The position numbers were made by a program, and so were the translations under genes. From an uncultured Clostridia bacterium (GTDB taxonomy: Bacteria > Bacillota > Clostridia > Peptostreptococcales > Anaerovoracaceae), in the NCBI GenBank assembly GCA_934255435.1, contig CAKQNZ010000014.1, forward strand, positions 1 to 22,463: a stretch of 22,463 nucleotides of DNA, given 5' to 3'. The notes under the pieces were generated by a model. It was given only the letters and a program-made list of their open reading frames with translations. It did not search any database and was not told where the DNA came from. This document shows positions 5,444 through 13,416 of the stretch, piece after piece. How positions within the stretch are numbered: the first letter of the stretch is position 1; the number at the start of each line of letters is the position of its first letter.

Positions 5444-7078
5444 TCAGCTCTCCGGTGTCTGTATCTTGTCCAGTATACCTGTGAGTTTTGCAAGCACTAT
5501 TCCGTAGTTGGTTATGGGCACGCCTGCTTCATGGGCCTGTGATATCCTGCTGAGCACGTGCCTTCTGTTGAACATGCAGGCTCCGCAGTGGATCACCAGA
5601 TCGAACCCTGCCAGTTCCTCCTGATCCGGGAAATCGCTGCCGCACACGTTGACGATCTCCATTCCTTTGCCGAACTTTTTCCTTAAAAGGTTAGGGATCT
5701 TGACTCTGCCGATGTCCTCGGAAAGCGGCACATGGGTGCATGCTTCGGCTATCAGGACCCTTGATTTTTCAGTCATATCGTCTAATATCGATGCTCCTGC
5801 AATGAAAGAATCGATATCGCCTTTGTATGCTGCGAACAGCACTGAGAAGGATGTCAGCCTGCTGCTTTCCGGCTTCATATCGTAAACCATCCTGAAACAC
5901 TGAGAGTCGGTTATTATGAGATCCGGGTCACGGCCCAGCGCTCCCAGTGCACGTTCCAGTCCATCCGCTGTGGTGCATACGGTGGTGCATTTCCCGTCCA
6001 GCAGCTCTCTGATGGTCTGCACCTGCGGCAGTATCAGCCTGCCCTTCGGTGCCTGTATATCCTGAGGCATCACCAGCAGCACAAGGCTGCCTTCGTCGGC
6101 CATATCACCCAGTATCTTTCTCCGCAGCAAGTCCTCCGGCACCGATTCCTGGATAGCCTTCCTCAGGCTGTCCATGCAAAGTGAGGACTTTGCGCTTACT
6201 GCTATGGCTTCACCGGCACTCACCGCCTCTGCGACTTCCGCCTGCAAAGTGCTGAGCTGCGCTTCCGTCATGTCTTCGCATTTATTGACAACGGTTATCA
6301 CCGGGATATTCTTCGCCTTCAAACCTGCCGCCCATTCCCTTTCTCTGGCAAGGAGCTGCGCCAGTACAGAAGGTTCTGACTGATCGCTGCATGTTTCGCA
6401 TCCGCAGGACTTATCACTGCCTCCCGAAGCAGCAGTTCCCACTGACGATTCACCTTGCTCGACAGCGGCAGTTCCAGACACAGCTGTATCTGCATCGCGA
6501 TAAATTTCTCCGTTGGCTTGTGACTCCTGACGATCGGAGGCTTCGCAGCCGCAGGACTTACTGCTGCCTCCGATATCAGCTTTCAGCTCCCCACCAGCTT
6601 CACCTCCGGCATTGTCTTTGCCTGATGTGTCGGCAGGACTATAGAGTCCTTCACCTGTCTGTGTCTTATCTGCCGGATTGTCATTTAAAGATCCCGGTGC
6701 ACTCACATCACTTGCAGAAACCCCGCAGCCGCACGTACTAATGTTACTGCCTCTTTCCGCTTCAAGGCATTTCCTGCCGTCCACAACTATGATGCCGATG
6801 TCGGCCTTGTTCACCACATCTTCTGTCCGCTTCACTCTCAGCTGCCCCAGCTCTCCCTGATCGTCGTCGAAGCCTGCGGTATCTATGAAGACCACAGGCC
6901 CCACAGGATGCAGTTCCATTGACTTGAAAACCGGGTCCGCCGTCGTTCCCGGCGTATCCGAAACGATGGCGATGTCCTGCCCCGTCAGTGCATTTATCAG
7001 CGATGACTTGCCGCTGTTACGCTTGCCGAACAGACCTATATGCAGCCGGTCTGCCCTTGGTGTATCATTAAGACTCAT
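5444..7078 (-). CDS. hydF: [FeFe]-hydrogenase maturation GTPase HydF, with large insertion
   Basis: HydF is the scaffold that assembles the 2Fe subcluster of [FeFe]-hydrogenase and delivers it to the apo-enzyme. This protein has 544 residues, about 130 more than usual. The GTPase domain has the G1 loop G-K-R-N-S-G-K-S (18-25), T45-T46 of switch I, G3 D-T-A-G-F (66-70) and G4 N-K-C-E (265-268). The C-terminal iron-sulfur site is present as C-T-H followed later by H-C-G-A-C. Residues about 104-238, between G3 and G4, are an added Gly/Ser/Asp/Glu-rich segment with three Cys-Gly-Cys motifs (near 116-118, 176-178, 225-227) set in imperfect repeats. The ATG at 7078 has AAGGAG 6 nt upstream. It is the last of hydE-hydG-hydF on this strand, 254 nt after hydG. 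The catalytic parts look intact, so it is probably functional. Confidence 0.95.
   Translation of the reverse strand: MSLNDTPRADRLHIGLFGKRNSGKSSLINALTGQDIAIVSDTPGTTADPVFKSMELHPVGPVVFIDTAGFDDDQGELGQLRVKRTEDVVNKADIGIIVVDGRKCLEAERGSNISTCGCGVSASDVSAPGSLNDNPADKTQTGEGLYSPADTSGKDNAGGEAGGELKADIGGSSKSCGCEASDRQESQANGEIYRDADTAVSGTAAVEQGESSVGTAASGGSDKSCGCETCSDQSEPSVLAQLLAREREWAAGLKAKNIPVITVVNKCEDMTEAQLSTLQAEVAEAVSAGEAIAVSAKSSLCMDSLRKAIQESVPEDLLRRKILGDMADEGSLVLLVMPQDIQAPKGRLILPQVQTIRELLDGKCTTVCTTADGLERALGALGRDPDLIITDSQCFRMVYDMKPESSRLTSFSVLFAAYKGDIDSFIAGASILDDMTEKSRVLIAEACTHVPLSEDIGRVKIPNLLRKKFGKGMEIVNVCGSDFPDQEELAGFDLVIHCGACMFNRRHVLSRISQAHEAGVPITNYGIVLAKLTGILDKIQTPES
6368..6766 (-). repeat. Imperfect repeats encoding the HydF Cys-Gly-Cys insertion
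   Basis: Three related coding units lie inside hydF. In protein they read S-T-C-G-C-G, S-K-S-C-G-C-E and D-K-S-C-G-C-E. The last two share a GCCGCAGGACTTA-like DNA core (CATCCGCAGGACTTA near 6408 and CAGCCGCAGGACTTA near 6549). The first is near 6725-6738. The stretches between them are low-complexity. The reading frame is preserved throughout. Confidence 0.6.
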
Positions 7079-7216
7079 AAAAATCTCCTTTTTGTATCTT
7101 ATTATCCGATCCGGGAAGCCGCCCTGCGCCTCCACATTATACATATACAGATCGCACAGCCATGCCCCGGTTCTTGCCGGTCACAGTCTCAGTGCTCCCG
7201 GATCCATATACAACAA

Positions 7217-7243
7217 CATGCGGTGATGCTCTGTCACCGCATG
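7217..7243. repeat. 10-bp hairpin between hydG and hydF
   Basis: CATGCGGTGA (7217-7226), loop TGCTCTG, and TCACCGCATG (7234-7243) form a perfect stem. On the minus strand the trailing sequence is TTGTTGTATA, a poor T-tract. It may be a weak terminator, an RNA-processing site or a stabilising stem in the hydG-hydF spacer (7079-7332), which otherwise shows nothing coding. Confidence 0.5.
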
Positions 7244-7332
7244 CGTTATTTCTCCTTATCCTGTTCCTGCCTCACTGACGCACGGCATCATCAGCCGCCG
7301 CAGTTGCAGACACTCTGTCTCTTCCTGTATCT

Positions 7333-8757
7333 CTACAGTCTGAAATCTCTCATTCCGCCATCGATATCATTGAGATGATCTTCAACGATTTTTTTGACTT
7401 CAGGGTTCGGTATCATCTCAAGACGCTTTGCAATCAGCGCCAGACCCTTTTTCTTAGTCTCCTCCGTCGCATAGTCCTCCAGATACTCTTTCAGCGTCAT
7501 CAGCGCATTAGGCTGACAGATGTTGGCGATCTGCCCCGTCTTTACAAGGCTCATGAACCTGTCGCCGGTCCTGCCTTCCCTGTAGCACGCTGTACAGAAA
7601 CTAGGCACACAGCCCATCTCGATGAGCCAGTCCACCACCTCGTTGAGAGTACGTGTATCATTGACGTCGAACTGTGCCGAATTGTCATCTTCCGCTTCTT
7701 CCTCCACGTATCCGCCGACGCTGGTCCTGCTGCCTCCCGAGATCTGGGAAACGCCGATCTTGACAGCTTCGCCTCTCATTGACTTCGACTCTCTTGTTGA
7801 CATGATGATGCCGGTGTACGGCACAGCTATCCTCAGGATCGCGATTATCCTCTTGAAAATATCATCAGGCACTCCGTTGTCGAAAGTATCCGGGTCTATA
7901 TCGTCTGCCGGTCTGACTCTCGGAACGCTGATAGTGTGCGGTCCGCAGCCGAAAGTGTCCTCCAGGTGCTTTGCATGCATCAGGATCCCGACGAAATCAT
8001 ATTTGTAAAGGTTCAGGCCGAAAAGCACGCCGCAGCCCACGTCGTCGATGCCGCCCTCCATGGCTCTGTCCATGGCCTCCGTGTGGTATGCGTAATCGCT
8101 CTTAGGACCGGACGGATGCAGATCCTCGTAGGCTTCCTTGTTGTATGTCTCCTGGAAAAGGATATATGTTCCGATGCCTGCTTCCTTTAGCTTCCTGTAG
8201 TTTTCCACAGTAGTCGCCGCTATGTTGACGTTGACTCTCCTTATAGCTCCGTTCTTGTGCTTGATGCTGTATATGGTCCTGATGCTCTCAAGGATGTATT
8301 CCAGCGGATTGTTCTTAGGGTCTTCCCCCGCCTCGATGGCCAGTCTCTTGTGACCCATATCCTGCAGCGCTGTTACTTCCTCTCTGATCTGATCCTGAGT
8401 CAGTTTCTTACGGCTGATGTGCTTGTTCTGACCGTGGTACGGACAGTATTTGCATCCGTTGATGCAGTAGTTGGAAAGGTAAAGCGGCGCAAACATCACG
8501 ATCCTGTTGCCGTAGAATTTTTCCTTGATCTCCTCTGCAAGCCCGAAGATCTTCTCGTGGATCTCCGGGTCAGGACATTCCAGAAGCAGCGCAGCTTCCT
8601 GATATGTCAGGCCTTTGCAGTCCTTTGCCCTGTCCAGTATCGCATTGATCGTATCAAGATCGTTCCTGTTTTTCTCCGCATAGTCCAGCGTCTTTAAAAT
8701 TTCCTCATGACAGATGAATTCTTCTGCTTTTTTCGATTTGCTGTTGTAAACAGTCAT
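7333..8757 (-). CDS. hydG: [FeFe]-hydrogenase maturase HydG (tyrosine lyase)
   Basis: HydG is a radical-SAM enzyme of the ThiH family. It cleaves tyrosine to p-cresol and dehydroglycine, yielding the CO and cyanide ligands of the hydrogenase H-cluster. The protein has 474 residues, the normal length. The N-terminal SAM cluster motif is C98-I-N-G-C102-K-Y-C105 (CX3CX2C). The C-terminal auxiliary cluster is C388-T-A-C391 followed by 22 residues and C414, the CX2CX22C spacing specific to HydG that separates it from ThiH. The ATG at 8757 is preceded by AGGAGGAG with a short spacer, which excludes the in-frame upstream ATG at 8781. It lies 484 nt after hydE and 254 nt before hydF. Unlike its two partner maturases, it carries no obvious low-complexity insertion. 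Confidence 0.97.
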   Translation of the reverse strand: MTVYNSKSKKAEEFICHEEILKTLDYAEKNRNDLDTINAILDRAKDCKGLTYQEAALLLECPDPEIHEKIFGLAEEIKEKFYGNRIVMFAPLYLSNYCINGCKYCPYHGQNKHISRKKLTQDQIREEVTALQDMGHKRLAIEAGEDPKNNPLEYILESIRTIYSIKHKNGAIRRVNVNIAATTVENYRKLKEAGIGTYILFQETYNKEAYEDLHPSGPKSDYAYHTEAMDRAMEGGIDDVGCGVLFGLNLYKYDFVGILMHAKHLEDTFGCGPHTISVPRVRPADDIDPDTFDNGVPDDIFKRIIAILRIAVPYTGIIMSTRESKSMRGEAVKIGVSQISGGSRTSVGGYVEEEAEDDNSAQFDVNDTRTLNEVVDWLIEMGCVPSFCTACYREGRTGDRFMSLVKTGQIANICQPNALMTLKEYLEDYATEETKKKGLALIAKRLEMIPNPEVKKIVEDHLNDIDGGMRDFRL

Positions 8758-9241
8758 TTTCTCCTCCTGTGATAATAACATATATGGTTTTCTGCAAATT
8801 TTGTATTGGTTTCTCTTTTATATAAAATCCCTGCATGGGATCTTTTTTCGTTGTTGTTTCTGTGCTCGCATGACACTTTCGTGAGCTCTGCTTCGGCTCG
8901 GTTCCGTGTCCGGCACTCGGTCAATGAATCCGTCCACAGTTTCAGGGGACCTTTACCCTGATCTGCCGTCTTTTGGATCGCTTGTTGTATGGCAGCCTTG
9001 CGCCGGTTTTCACGCTGTCCGATTTTACCGAAACATAATATCTGGATCCAGCCTTGTCGAAACACCGTGGCCGTATCGAATGAGCTGCCATTCAGCAGCG
9101 TCGATCTGTTTCAATGCATTCCTTCTGATGGCCCGTTCCCGGTACATCATGTTTCCGGGGCATTTCGATCATTGCCTGCACTTTACTTGCCGGTGAGGGA
9201 TCATTCTCCGTTTTTTTATAGCTGTCCCGTATAAGGTTTCG
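8758..9241. other. 484-nt spacer between hydE and hydG, no supported gene
   Basis: Minus-strand frames exist, the longest about 103 codons over 8754-9065, but it runs into the hydG start, lacks a ribosome binding site and resembles no hydrogenase accessory protein. I see no clear terminator or riboswitch. A GC-rich stem CCCGG...CCGGG lies near 9136-9161. A TATAAA at about 9217-9222 on the minus strand lacks a -35 box. The spacer is long for genes of one pathway. Confidence 0.4.
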
Positions 9242-10555
9242 CTACAATGGTATACGCCCCAGCGCTCTCAGTGTCTCTTCCAGCTCCCGCCTGTCGCCTT
9301 TGATGTCTGTAGGCTTGAACTGAGCCGGGTATATTTCGTATGACCGCTTGTACTCATCCGGCGTCACTTTTTTCATGATGACATTGGCGCCGAATGAAAA
9401 CGGGTTTTCTGTGTCTGCCGGAAGCTCAGCATCCGGTGCGGCATATGATCTTTCTGGGCCGGATCCGGTGACGCAGTCCGGCGGATCACCATTGCCGCCA
9501 CTGTCTCGTGATATGTTGCGGTATGCATGTTCGATGTACTCATCGCTGCCTGCTGTATTGCTCTGCCTGCATGACCCTGTACTTCCTATGGATTCTGACT
9601 CTCCTGTATATCCCGCAGCACTGTCTGATCCATGGGACACCGCTGTTTCTGCTGTACCCGGGGAAGCTGTGATCCCCGCTGTTACTGTACTGTTCTCAGG
9701 TGGATGGTCTTTCGAGTTTTTCCCCGATGCCGTCAGCACTGAAAGGGACGTTGTCACCGGCAGATTCGCATGGGGCAGCAGAAGTCTTGCTATTGCAACG
9801 GCTCTGCGTGTCAGCTCCGTATCACCGTTCTTCGCCCACGCCAGCGGCGTCCTTGGGTTTGCGATGAAAGGGCCGATACCTGCCATGTGACATCCTATAT
9901 CTTTCAGCAGCAGCAGGTCGTCAGCTACAGTTTCCAGCGTCTGTCCCGGAAGGCCGATCATAAAACCGCTGCCGGTCTCATACCCCAGCGCTTTGAGATC
10001 CCTTAGACATTTTACACGCTCCTCCAGCGTCCCGCAGGGATGCAGTTTCCCGTAAAGCTCCGGATCCGCAGTCTCATGCTTCAGCAGGTATCTGTCAGCG
10101 CCCTTCTGCCTGAGATACTCGTAGTCCTCATGACTCATCTCACCGCAACTCAGCGTCACCGCCGGCGGCTCGTCGCCGATGGACTTCACCGCCTCTACTA
10201 TCTCGCCGAGGCGTTCCACAGGATACGATCTGTCTTCTCCCGACTGCAGCACTATGGTCCTGTATCCCGCATCGACAGCCGCCTTCGCCGATCTCACGAT
10301 TTCATCTTTGCTCATGCGGAACCTTTCCAGCTCGCTGTTCCCGCAGTTCAGCCCGCAGTAGATGCACTGCCTGCTGCATATGTTGGAAAACTCTATGATC
10401 GCCCTGATGTGGACCGTGTCTCCGACAGTCTCCCTGCGGACGCTGTCAGCCTCCCAGTATACCGGCGAAAAATCTTCCAACGCCAGAAGCTCTGCGATCT
10501 TTTGTCTGTCGAGACTGTCCGGGTCTGATATGTAACTGTTCAAATCCTTTATCAT
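9242..10555 (-). CDS. hydE: [FeFe]-hydrogenase maturase HydE, with large insertion
   Basis: HydE is a radical-SAM enzyme of the BioB-like family that works with HydG and HydF in building the 2Fe subcluster. The protein has 437 residues, against about 350 usually. The cluster motif is C60-S-R-Q-C64-I-Y-C67. The barrel continues with I-V-L-Q-S-G-E-D, L-S-C-G-E, L-L-K-H-E-T and M-I-G-L-P-G-Q-T, all typical of HydE. The extra length is one block at about residues 275-386 (roughly 9398-9733), rich in Ser, Thr, Gly and Ala. It sits between T-T-S-L-S-V-L and G-A-N-V-I-M, where ordinary HydE has a loop of about a dozen residues. The ATG at 10555 has AAAGGAAG upstream. The frame is open to 10855, but that extension is encoded by tandem DNA repeats and is unlikely to be translated. 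It is first in the hydE-hydG-hydF order. Confidence 0.95.
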   Translation of the reverse strand: MIKDLNSYISDPDSLDRQKIAELLALEDFSPVYWEADSVRRETVGDTVHIRAIIEFSNICSRQCIYCGLNCGNSELERFRMSKDEIVRSAKAAVDAGYRTIVLQSGEDRSYPVERLGEIVEAVKSIGDEPPAVTLSCGEMSHEDYEYLRQKGADRYLLKHETADPELYGKLHPCGTLEERVKCLRDLKALGYETGSGFMIGLPGQTLETVADDLLLLKDIGCHMAGIGPFIANPRTPLAWAKNGDTELTRRAVAIARLLLPHANLPVTTSLSVLTASGKNSKDHPPENSTVTAGITASPGTAETAVSHGSDSAAGYTGESESIGSTGSCRQSNTAGSDEYIEHAYRNISRDSGGNGDPPDCVTGSGPERSYAAPDAELPADTENPFSFGANVIMKKVTPDEYKRSYEIYPAQFKPTDIKGDRRELEETLRALGRIPL

Positions 10556-10582
10556 GATCTGGTCTTCCTTTCGTTGAGTCCT

Positions 10583-10815
10583 GATGGGACGTTTTTGATG
10601 GAATTCACGGCTGTTTCGTCCCTTTTTGCTCCATGTCAGCCGAGATTTTCTGTTCTCGCCGGTGTTTCCGCTCCAGATGGGACGTTTTTGCCGAAGTTCA
10701 CGGCTGTTTCGTCCCTTTCTGCTCCATGTCAGCCGGGATTCTCTGCTCTCGCCGGCAGTTCCACTCCCGGATGGGACGTTTTTGACGGAATTCATAGCTA
10801 TTTCGTCCCTTTCTG
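10583..10815. repeat. Three tandem 93-94-bp repeats upstream of hydE
   Basis: Units begin at 10583, 10676 and 10770 with GATGGGACGTTTTTG; the third is cut short near 10815. Each contains GGGACG and CGTCCC arms (10586-10591/10617-10622, 10679-10684/10710-10715, 10773-10778/10804-10809), so each can form the same hairpin. Spacing is 93 then 94 bp, which breaks any common reading frame. They lie 28 bp upstream of the hydE start codon, in its 5' leader on the minus strand. Confidence 0.8.
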
Positions 10816-11120
10816 ATTCAAGCGACGAACTGTAGGAGTAAGCGCCAGCGAACATTGCCTTTCTGCCCGGAGAGCCAACGGCGATCCGCTCGGCAGAACG
10901 GACAGCGTAGTCTGTTGGAGCATAGGCACTGGTGGCTTACCGCCTCTGCTGCCTGTTTTTCCATGCCGGCTGAAGCTGGTGAAAATCCGCAGTCATGTTC
11001 TTAAACACTGCATTATCTGCCTGCAAGTCTGAATGGCTGCAGGTGGTCTGTCTGGCAGATCTGGCAAGCTCGAATGCAGCAGACTCTCCTGAATCGCACA
11101 GCCTCACTGGAATATATCCC
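10816..11120. other. Upstream region of hydE, no gene seen
   Basis: No supported coding sequence lies here. A hairpin TTCTGCC...GGCAGAA (about 10860-10898) and smaller GC-rich stems lie near the repeat array. A short minus-strand frame ending at 10937 lacks a ribosome binding site and homology. No convincing promoter for hydE was found. Confidence 0.35.
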
Positions 11121-11157
11121 CAAAAAAACAACTCTACCGGCAATAACCGGCAGAGTT
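11121..11157 (-). terminator. Rho-independent terminator of the rho-yqhQ-prmC operon
   Basis: AACTCT-CCGG and CCGG-AGAGTT arms (11130-11157, one mismatch) surround a CAATAA loop. On the minus strand the stem is followed by G and seven T residues (11122-11128). The plus-strand side also has a TTTATATTTTTT tract, so it could work both ways. It separates prmC from hydE. Confidence 0.8.
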
Positions 11158-11210
11158 TATATTTTTTCTCTCGTATGTCTTATGCTGTTTTATGACTTTG
11201 ATATCCTGTC

Positions 11211-11244
11211 CCGGAGATCATCGCCTGATGCGATGGGCTCCCGG
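11211..11244. repeat. Hairpin downstream of prmC
   Basis: CATCGC (11219-11224), loop CTGAT, and GCGATG (11230-11235) form a perfect stem, extended outside by CCGGAG and CTCCCGG with a bulge. No T-tract follows on either strand. It lies between the prmC stop and the terminator at 11121-11157 and could be a 3' UTR structure. Confidence 0.45.
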
Positions 11245-11336
11245 CTGATTTACCGCTGTCCCGACATGCATGGTTTCTCTGTTGTCTGGTTATCGCCTTT
11301 CTCCTCGGTCATACCCTTGGGGTCAGTACGATTTTT

Positions 11337-12230
11337 TTAATTTTTGTTCTTCTGTTTACATTTTACCACACGATCACGTCCGGGTAAATCCTTAATTACC
11401 TCGGCAGGCGTATATTTTTTAGAATCTTTCAACATTTTTCTGAGATCCTCACCCTGGTCATGACCGATTTCCATGAGAAGATAGCCACCCGGCGTCAGAT
11501 GATCTGCCGCTTTTTCCACGATGGTCCGGTAGAAATCAAGTCCGTCTCTGCCGCCGTCCAAAGCTGTAAGCGGCTCATGTTTCTTCACTTCGTCCTGCAG
11601 TATGGATATCATATTCGTTCTGATATACGGCGGATTGCTGACTATCATATCGAACTTCTTTCCACCCAGCGGTGCGAACATATCCCCTTGGAGGAATTTC
11701 ACTTTTGTGCGAAGATTTTCTGCATTCTCTTCTGCGATCTTCAGTGCCGCTTCACTTATATCAGCAGCCGTCACTTTTATATTCGAATACATCTTTGCCA
11801 GGGAAATACCTACCGCTCCGCTGCCGCAGCACAGATCAAGGACTTCCCAGTCGCCTCTGCCTTTTATCTTCTCCCAGAGGCTCGCCTTTTTCTGCGGGTT
11901 CTGCTGTATGATCCTGCCGGCTTCAAGAACCAGAGTTTCAGTGTCCTGCCTTGGTATCAGCACATCCGGACTTACCTTGAAAGTGTGTCCCATGAACTCC
12001 TGCACACCTGTTATATGCTGCAGAGGTATCCGCTGCGCACGCCTTTCTATAAGCTCCATGTACTTTTTCTCCGTTTCCGGATCGACCTCCTCGTTGGCCT
12101 TGAGGAAAAGATGCACCTTGTCTATCCCGGTCAGGAAACAGTAAAGCTCCTCGGCGTCTATTTTGGCGTCCATGCAGAATGCCTTCGCCAGTTTGTATTC
12201 TCCTTCCTTTACAAGTATCCTTGTCTTCAT
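11337..12230 (-). CDS. prmC: Peptide chain release factor glutamine methyltransferase PrmC
   Basis: PrmC (HemK) methylates the glutamine of the GGQ motif in release factors RF1 and RF2 using S-adenosylmethionine, raising termination efficiency. The protein has 297 residues, normal length. It has an N-terminal helical domain (about 1-75) and a Rossmann-type methyltransferase domain with motif I L-D-L-C-C-G-S-G-A-V-G (131-141), and the catalytic N-P-P-Y at 199-202. I-P-R-Q-D-T-E-T-L (92-100) is also typical. The ATG at 12230 has AGAGGA 6 nt upstream. It is third in the order rho-yqhQ-prmC, 51 nt after yqhQ. In many Firmicutes prfA (RF1) follows prmC; here the operon ends after prmC and the next gene on this strand is hydE. 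Confidence 0.96.
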   Translation of the reverse strand: MKTRILVKEGEYKLAKAFCMDAKIDAEELYCFLTGIDKVHLFLKANEEVDPETEKKYMELIERRAQRIPLQHITGVQEFMGHTFKVSPDVLIPRQDTETLVLEAGRIIQQNPQKKASLWEKIKGRGDWEVLDLCCGSGAVGISLAKMYSNIKVTAADISEAALKIAEENAENLRTKVKFLQGDMFAPLGGKKFDMIVSNPPYIRTNMISILQDEVKKHEPLTALDGGRDGLDFYRTIVEKAADHLTPGGYLLMEIGHDQGEDLRKMLKDSKKYTPAEVIKDLPGRDRVVKCKQKNKN

Positions 12231-12281
12231 TTTAAATCCTCTCCAAGCTGTTATGTTATCTTGTATCAGATATATTGTACT

Positions 12282-13391
12282 TTATATGAACCTGCGTTTT
12301 CTCAAAAGCCCCACTGAATGTCCGGTCTCGTCCTCATCCGGGCTGCCGGCCGCTGCAGATCCGCAGTCACTGGGTCCTCCAGCATTTTCGATAGCCGTAT
12401 CTCCGTATATTATCCTGGCGACTTCATCTTCAGTGAAAGTCTCGTTCACAAGTACGCTCTCCGCCTGAACGGCTTTGATGGCAAGTATCGCCACCTCCAG
12501 CTGGCTGTCATCAGGCTCCTTCGTAGTCACTTTCTGCAGGTAAAGTCCCGGCAGACTCAGTATCTTGACCACGATATTGTCGCTGCGTCCGGCCCATTTC
12601 AGCAGTTCATAAGAGATCCCCGCTATGACAGGCAGCAGCAGCAGTCTGGAAACTATCCTGAACACCATGCCAGGCCACCCCAGCAGGAAGTGAAGCAGGA
12701 ACGCTATTATGAAAACGAACATAAGGAAGCTGGTGCCGCACCGTGGATGCAGCGTCGGGAACTGCTGACAGTTCTCCGGTATCAGTTTCAGCCCGTTTTC
12801 GAAACAGTGTATGGTCTTGTGCTCCGCACCGTGGAACTGGAACACCCGTTTTATCTCACCCATGAATGATATGGCCCACACATAGCCCACAAACAGCAGT
12901 ATCCTGAACACACCTTCTGTAAAGTTCAGCCAGAACACACTTTGTGTAAAGTGATTCATCAGGCTCACCACTCCTGTAGGCAGTACTATGAATACCGCCA
13001 CGGAAAAAGCTATAGCGAATATCACGGAAATATATATCATCATGTTCCAGACGAATTTGCTGCCGAATTTTCCAATCAGCCATTTCTCAAACTTCGATTC
13101 TTCGTATTCCTCCTCATCGTCACCTTCTTCCAGAGCCTCGGCTGATTTCATCAGTATCCTGGTACCTGTCACCATTGAATCCACAAATGACACCACACCC
13201 CGGACCAGAGGTATCTTCGACCATTTTCCGGGTTTTTTCGTCTGTTCTGTCTCGACTTTGACACTGCCGTCGGACAGTCTCACAGCAAGGGCAGTCCTGT
13301 CCTCACCTCTCATCATTATTCCCTCCATGACTGCCTGACCACCCATCTTCGTAGGGCAGGCGTCCTTGAGGAAGATCTTGCTTAAATCCAT
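12282..13391 (-). CDS. yqhQ: YqhQ/DUF1385 family membrane protein
   Basis: A membrane protein of 369 residues. It opens with the family signature G-G-Q-A-V-M-E-G-I-M-M-R-G (17-29). Conserved F-H-G-A-E-H-K-T-I (186-194) and H-P-R-C-G-T-S-F (215-222) carry His, Glu and Cys residues that look metal-binding. Hydrophobic segments lie at about 115-145, 158-178, 220-238 and 242-262. The biochemical role of DUF1385 is not established; some annotations call it a metal-dependent enzyme. The last 35 residues are a low-complexity Gly/Ser/Asp tail ending in basic residues. The ATG at 13391 has AGAAGG 5 nt upstream and follows the rho stop by 25 nt. The rho-yqhQ-prmC order is common in Clostridia, often with rpmE (L31) between, which is absent here. 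Confidence 0.93.
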   Translation of the reverse strand: MDLSKIFLKDACPTKMGGQAVMEGIMMRGEDRTALAVRLSDGSVKVETEQTKKPGKWSKIPLVRGVVSFVDSMVTGTRILMKSAEALEEGDDEEEYEESKFEKWLIGKFGSKFVWNMMIYISVIFAIAFSVAVFIVLPTGVVSLMNHFTQSVFWLNFTEGVFRILLFVGYVWAISFMGEIKRVFQFHGAEHKTIHCFENGLKLIPENCQQFPTLHPRCGTSFLMFVFIIAFLLHFLLGWPGMVFRIVSRLLLLPVIAGISYELLKWAGRSDNIVVKILSLPGLYLQKVTTKEPDDSQLEVAILAIKAVQAESVLVNETFTEDEVARIIYGDTAIENAGGPSDCGSAAAGSPDEDETGHSVGLLRKRRFI

Positions 13392-13416
13392 TTTTACCTT
13401 CTAAAATATATCCGTC

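Noticed and set aside
8754..9065. Minus-strand frame of 103 codons upstream of hydG
   Set aside because: Overlaps the hydG start, no ribosome binding site, Arg/Lys-rich shadow-like composition; does not resemble the hydrogenase regulator sometimes found in hyd clusters.
10556..10855. N-terminal extension of HydE by 100 residues
   Set aside because: Encoded by the tandem DNA repeats, whose 93/94-bp spacing breaks any common frame; a normal HydE start with a ribosome binding site exists at 10555.
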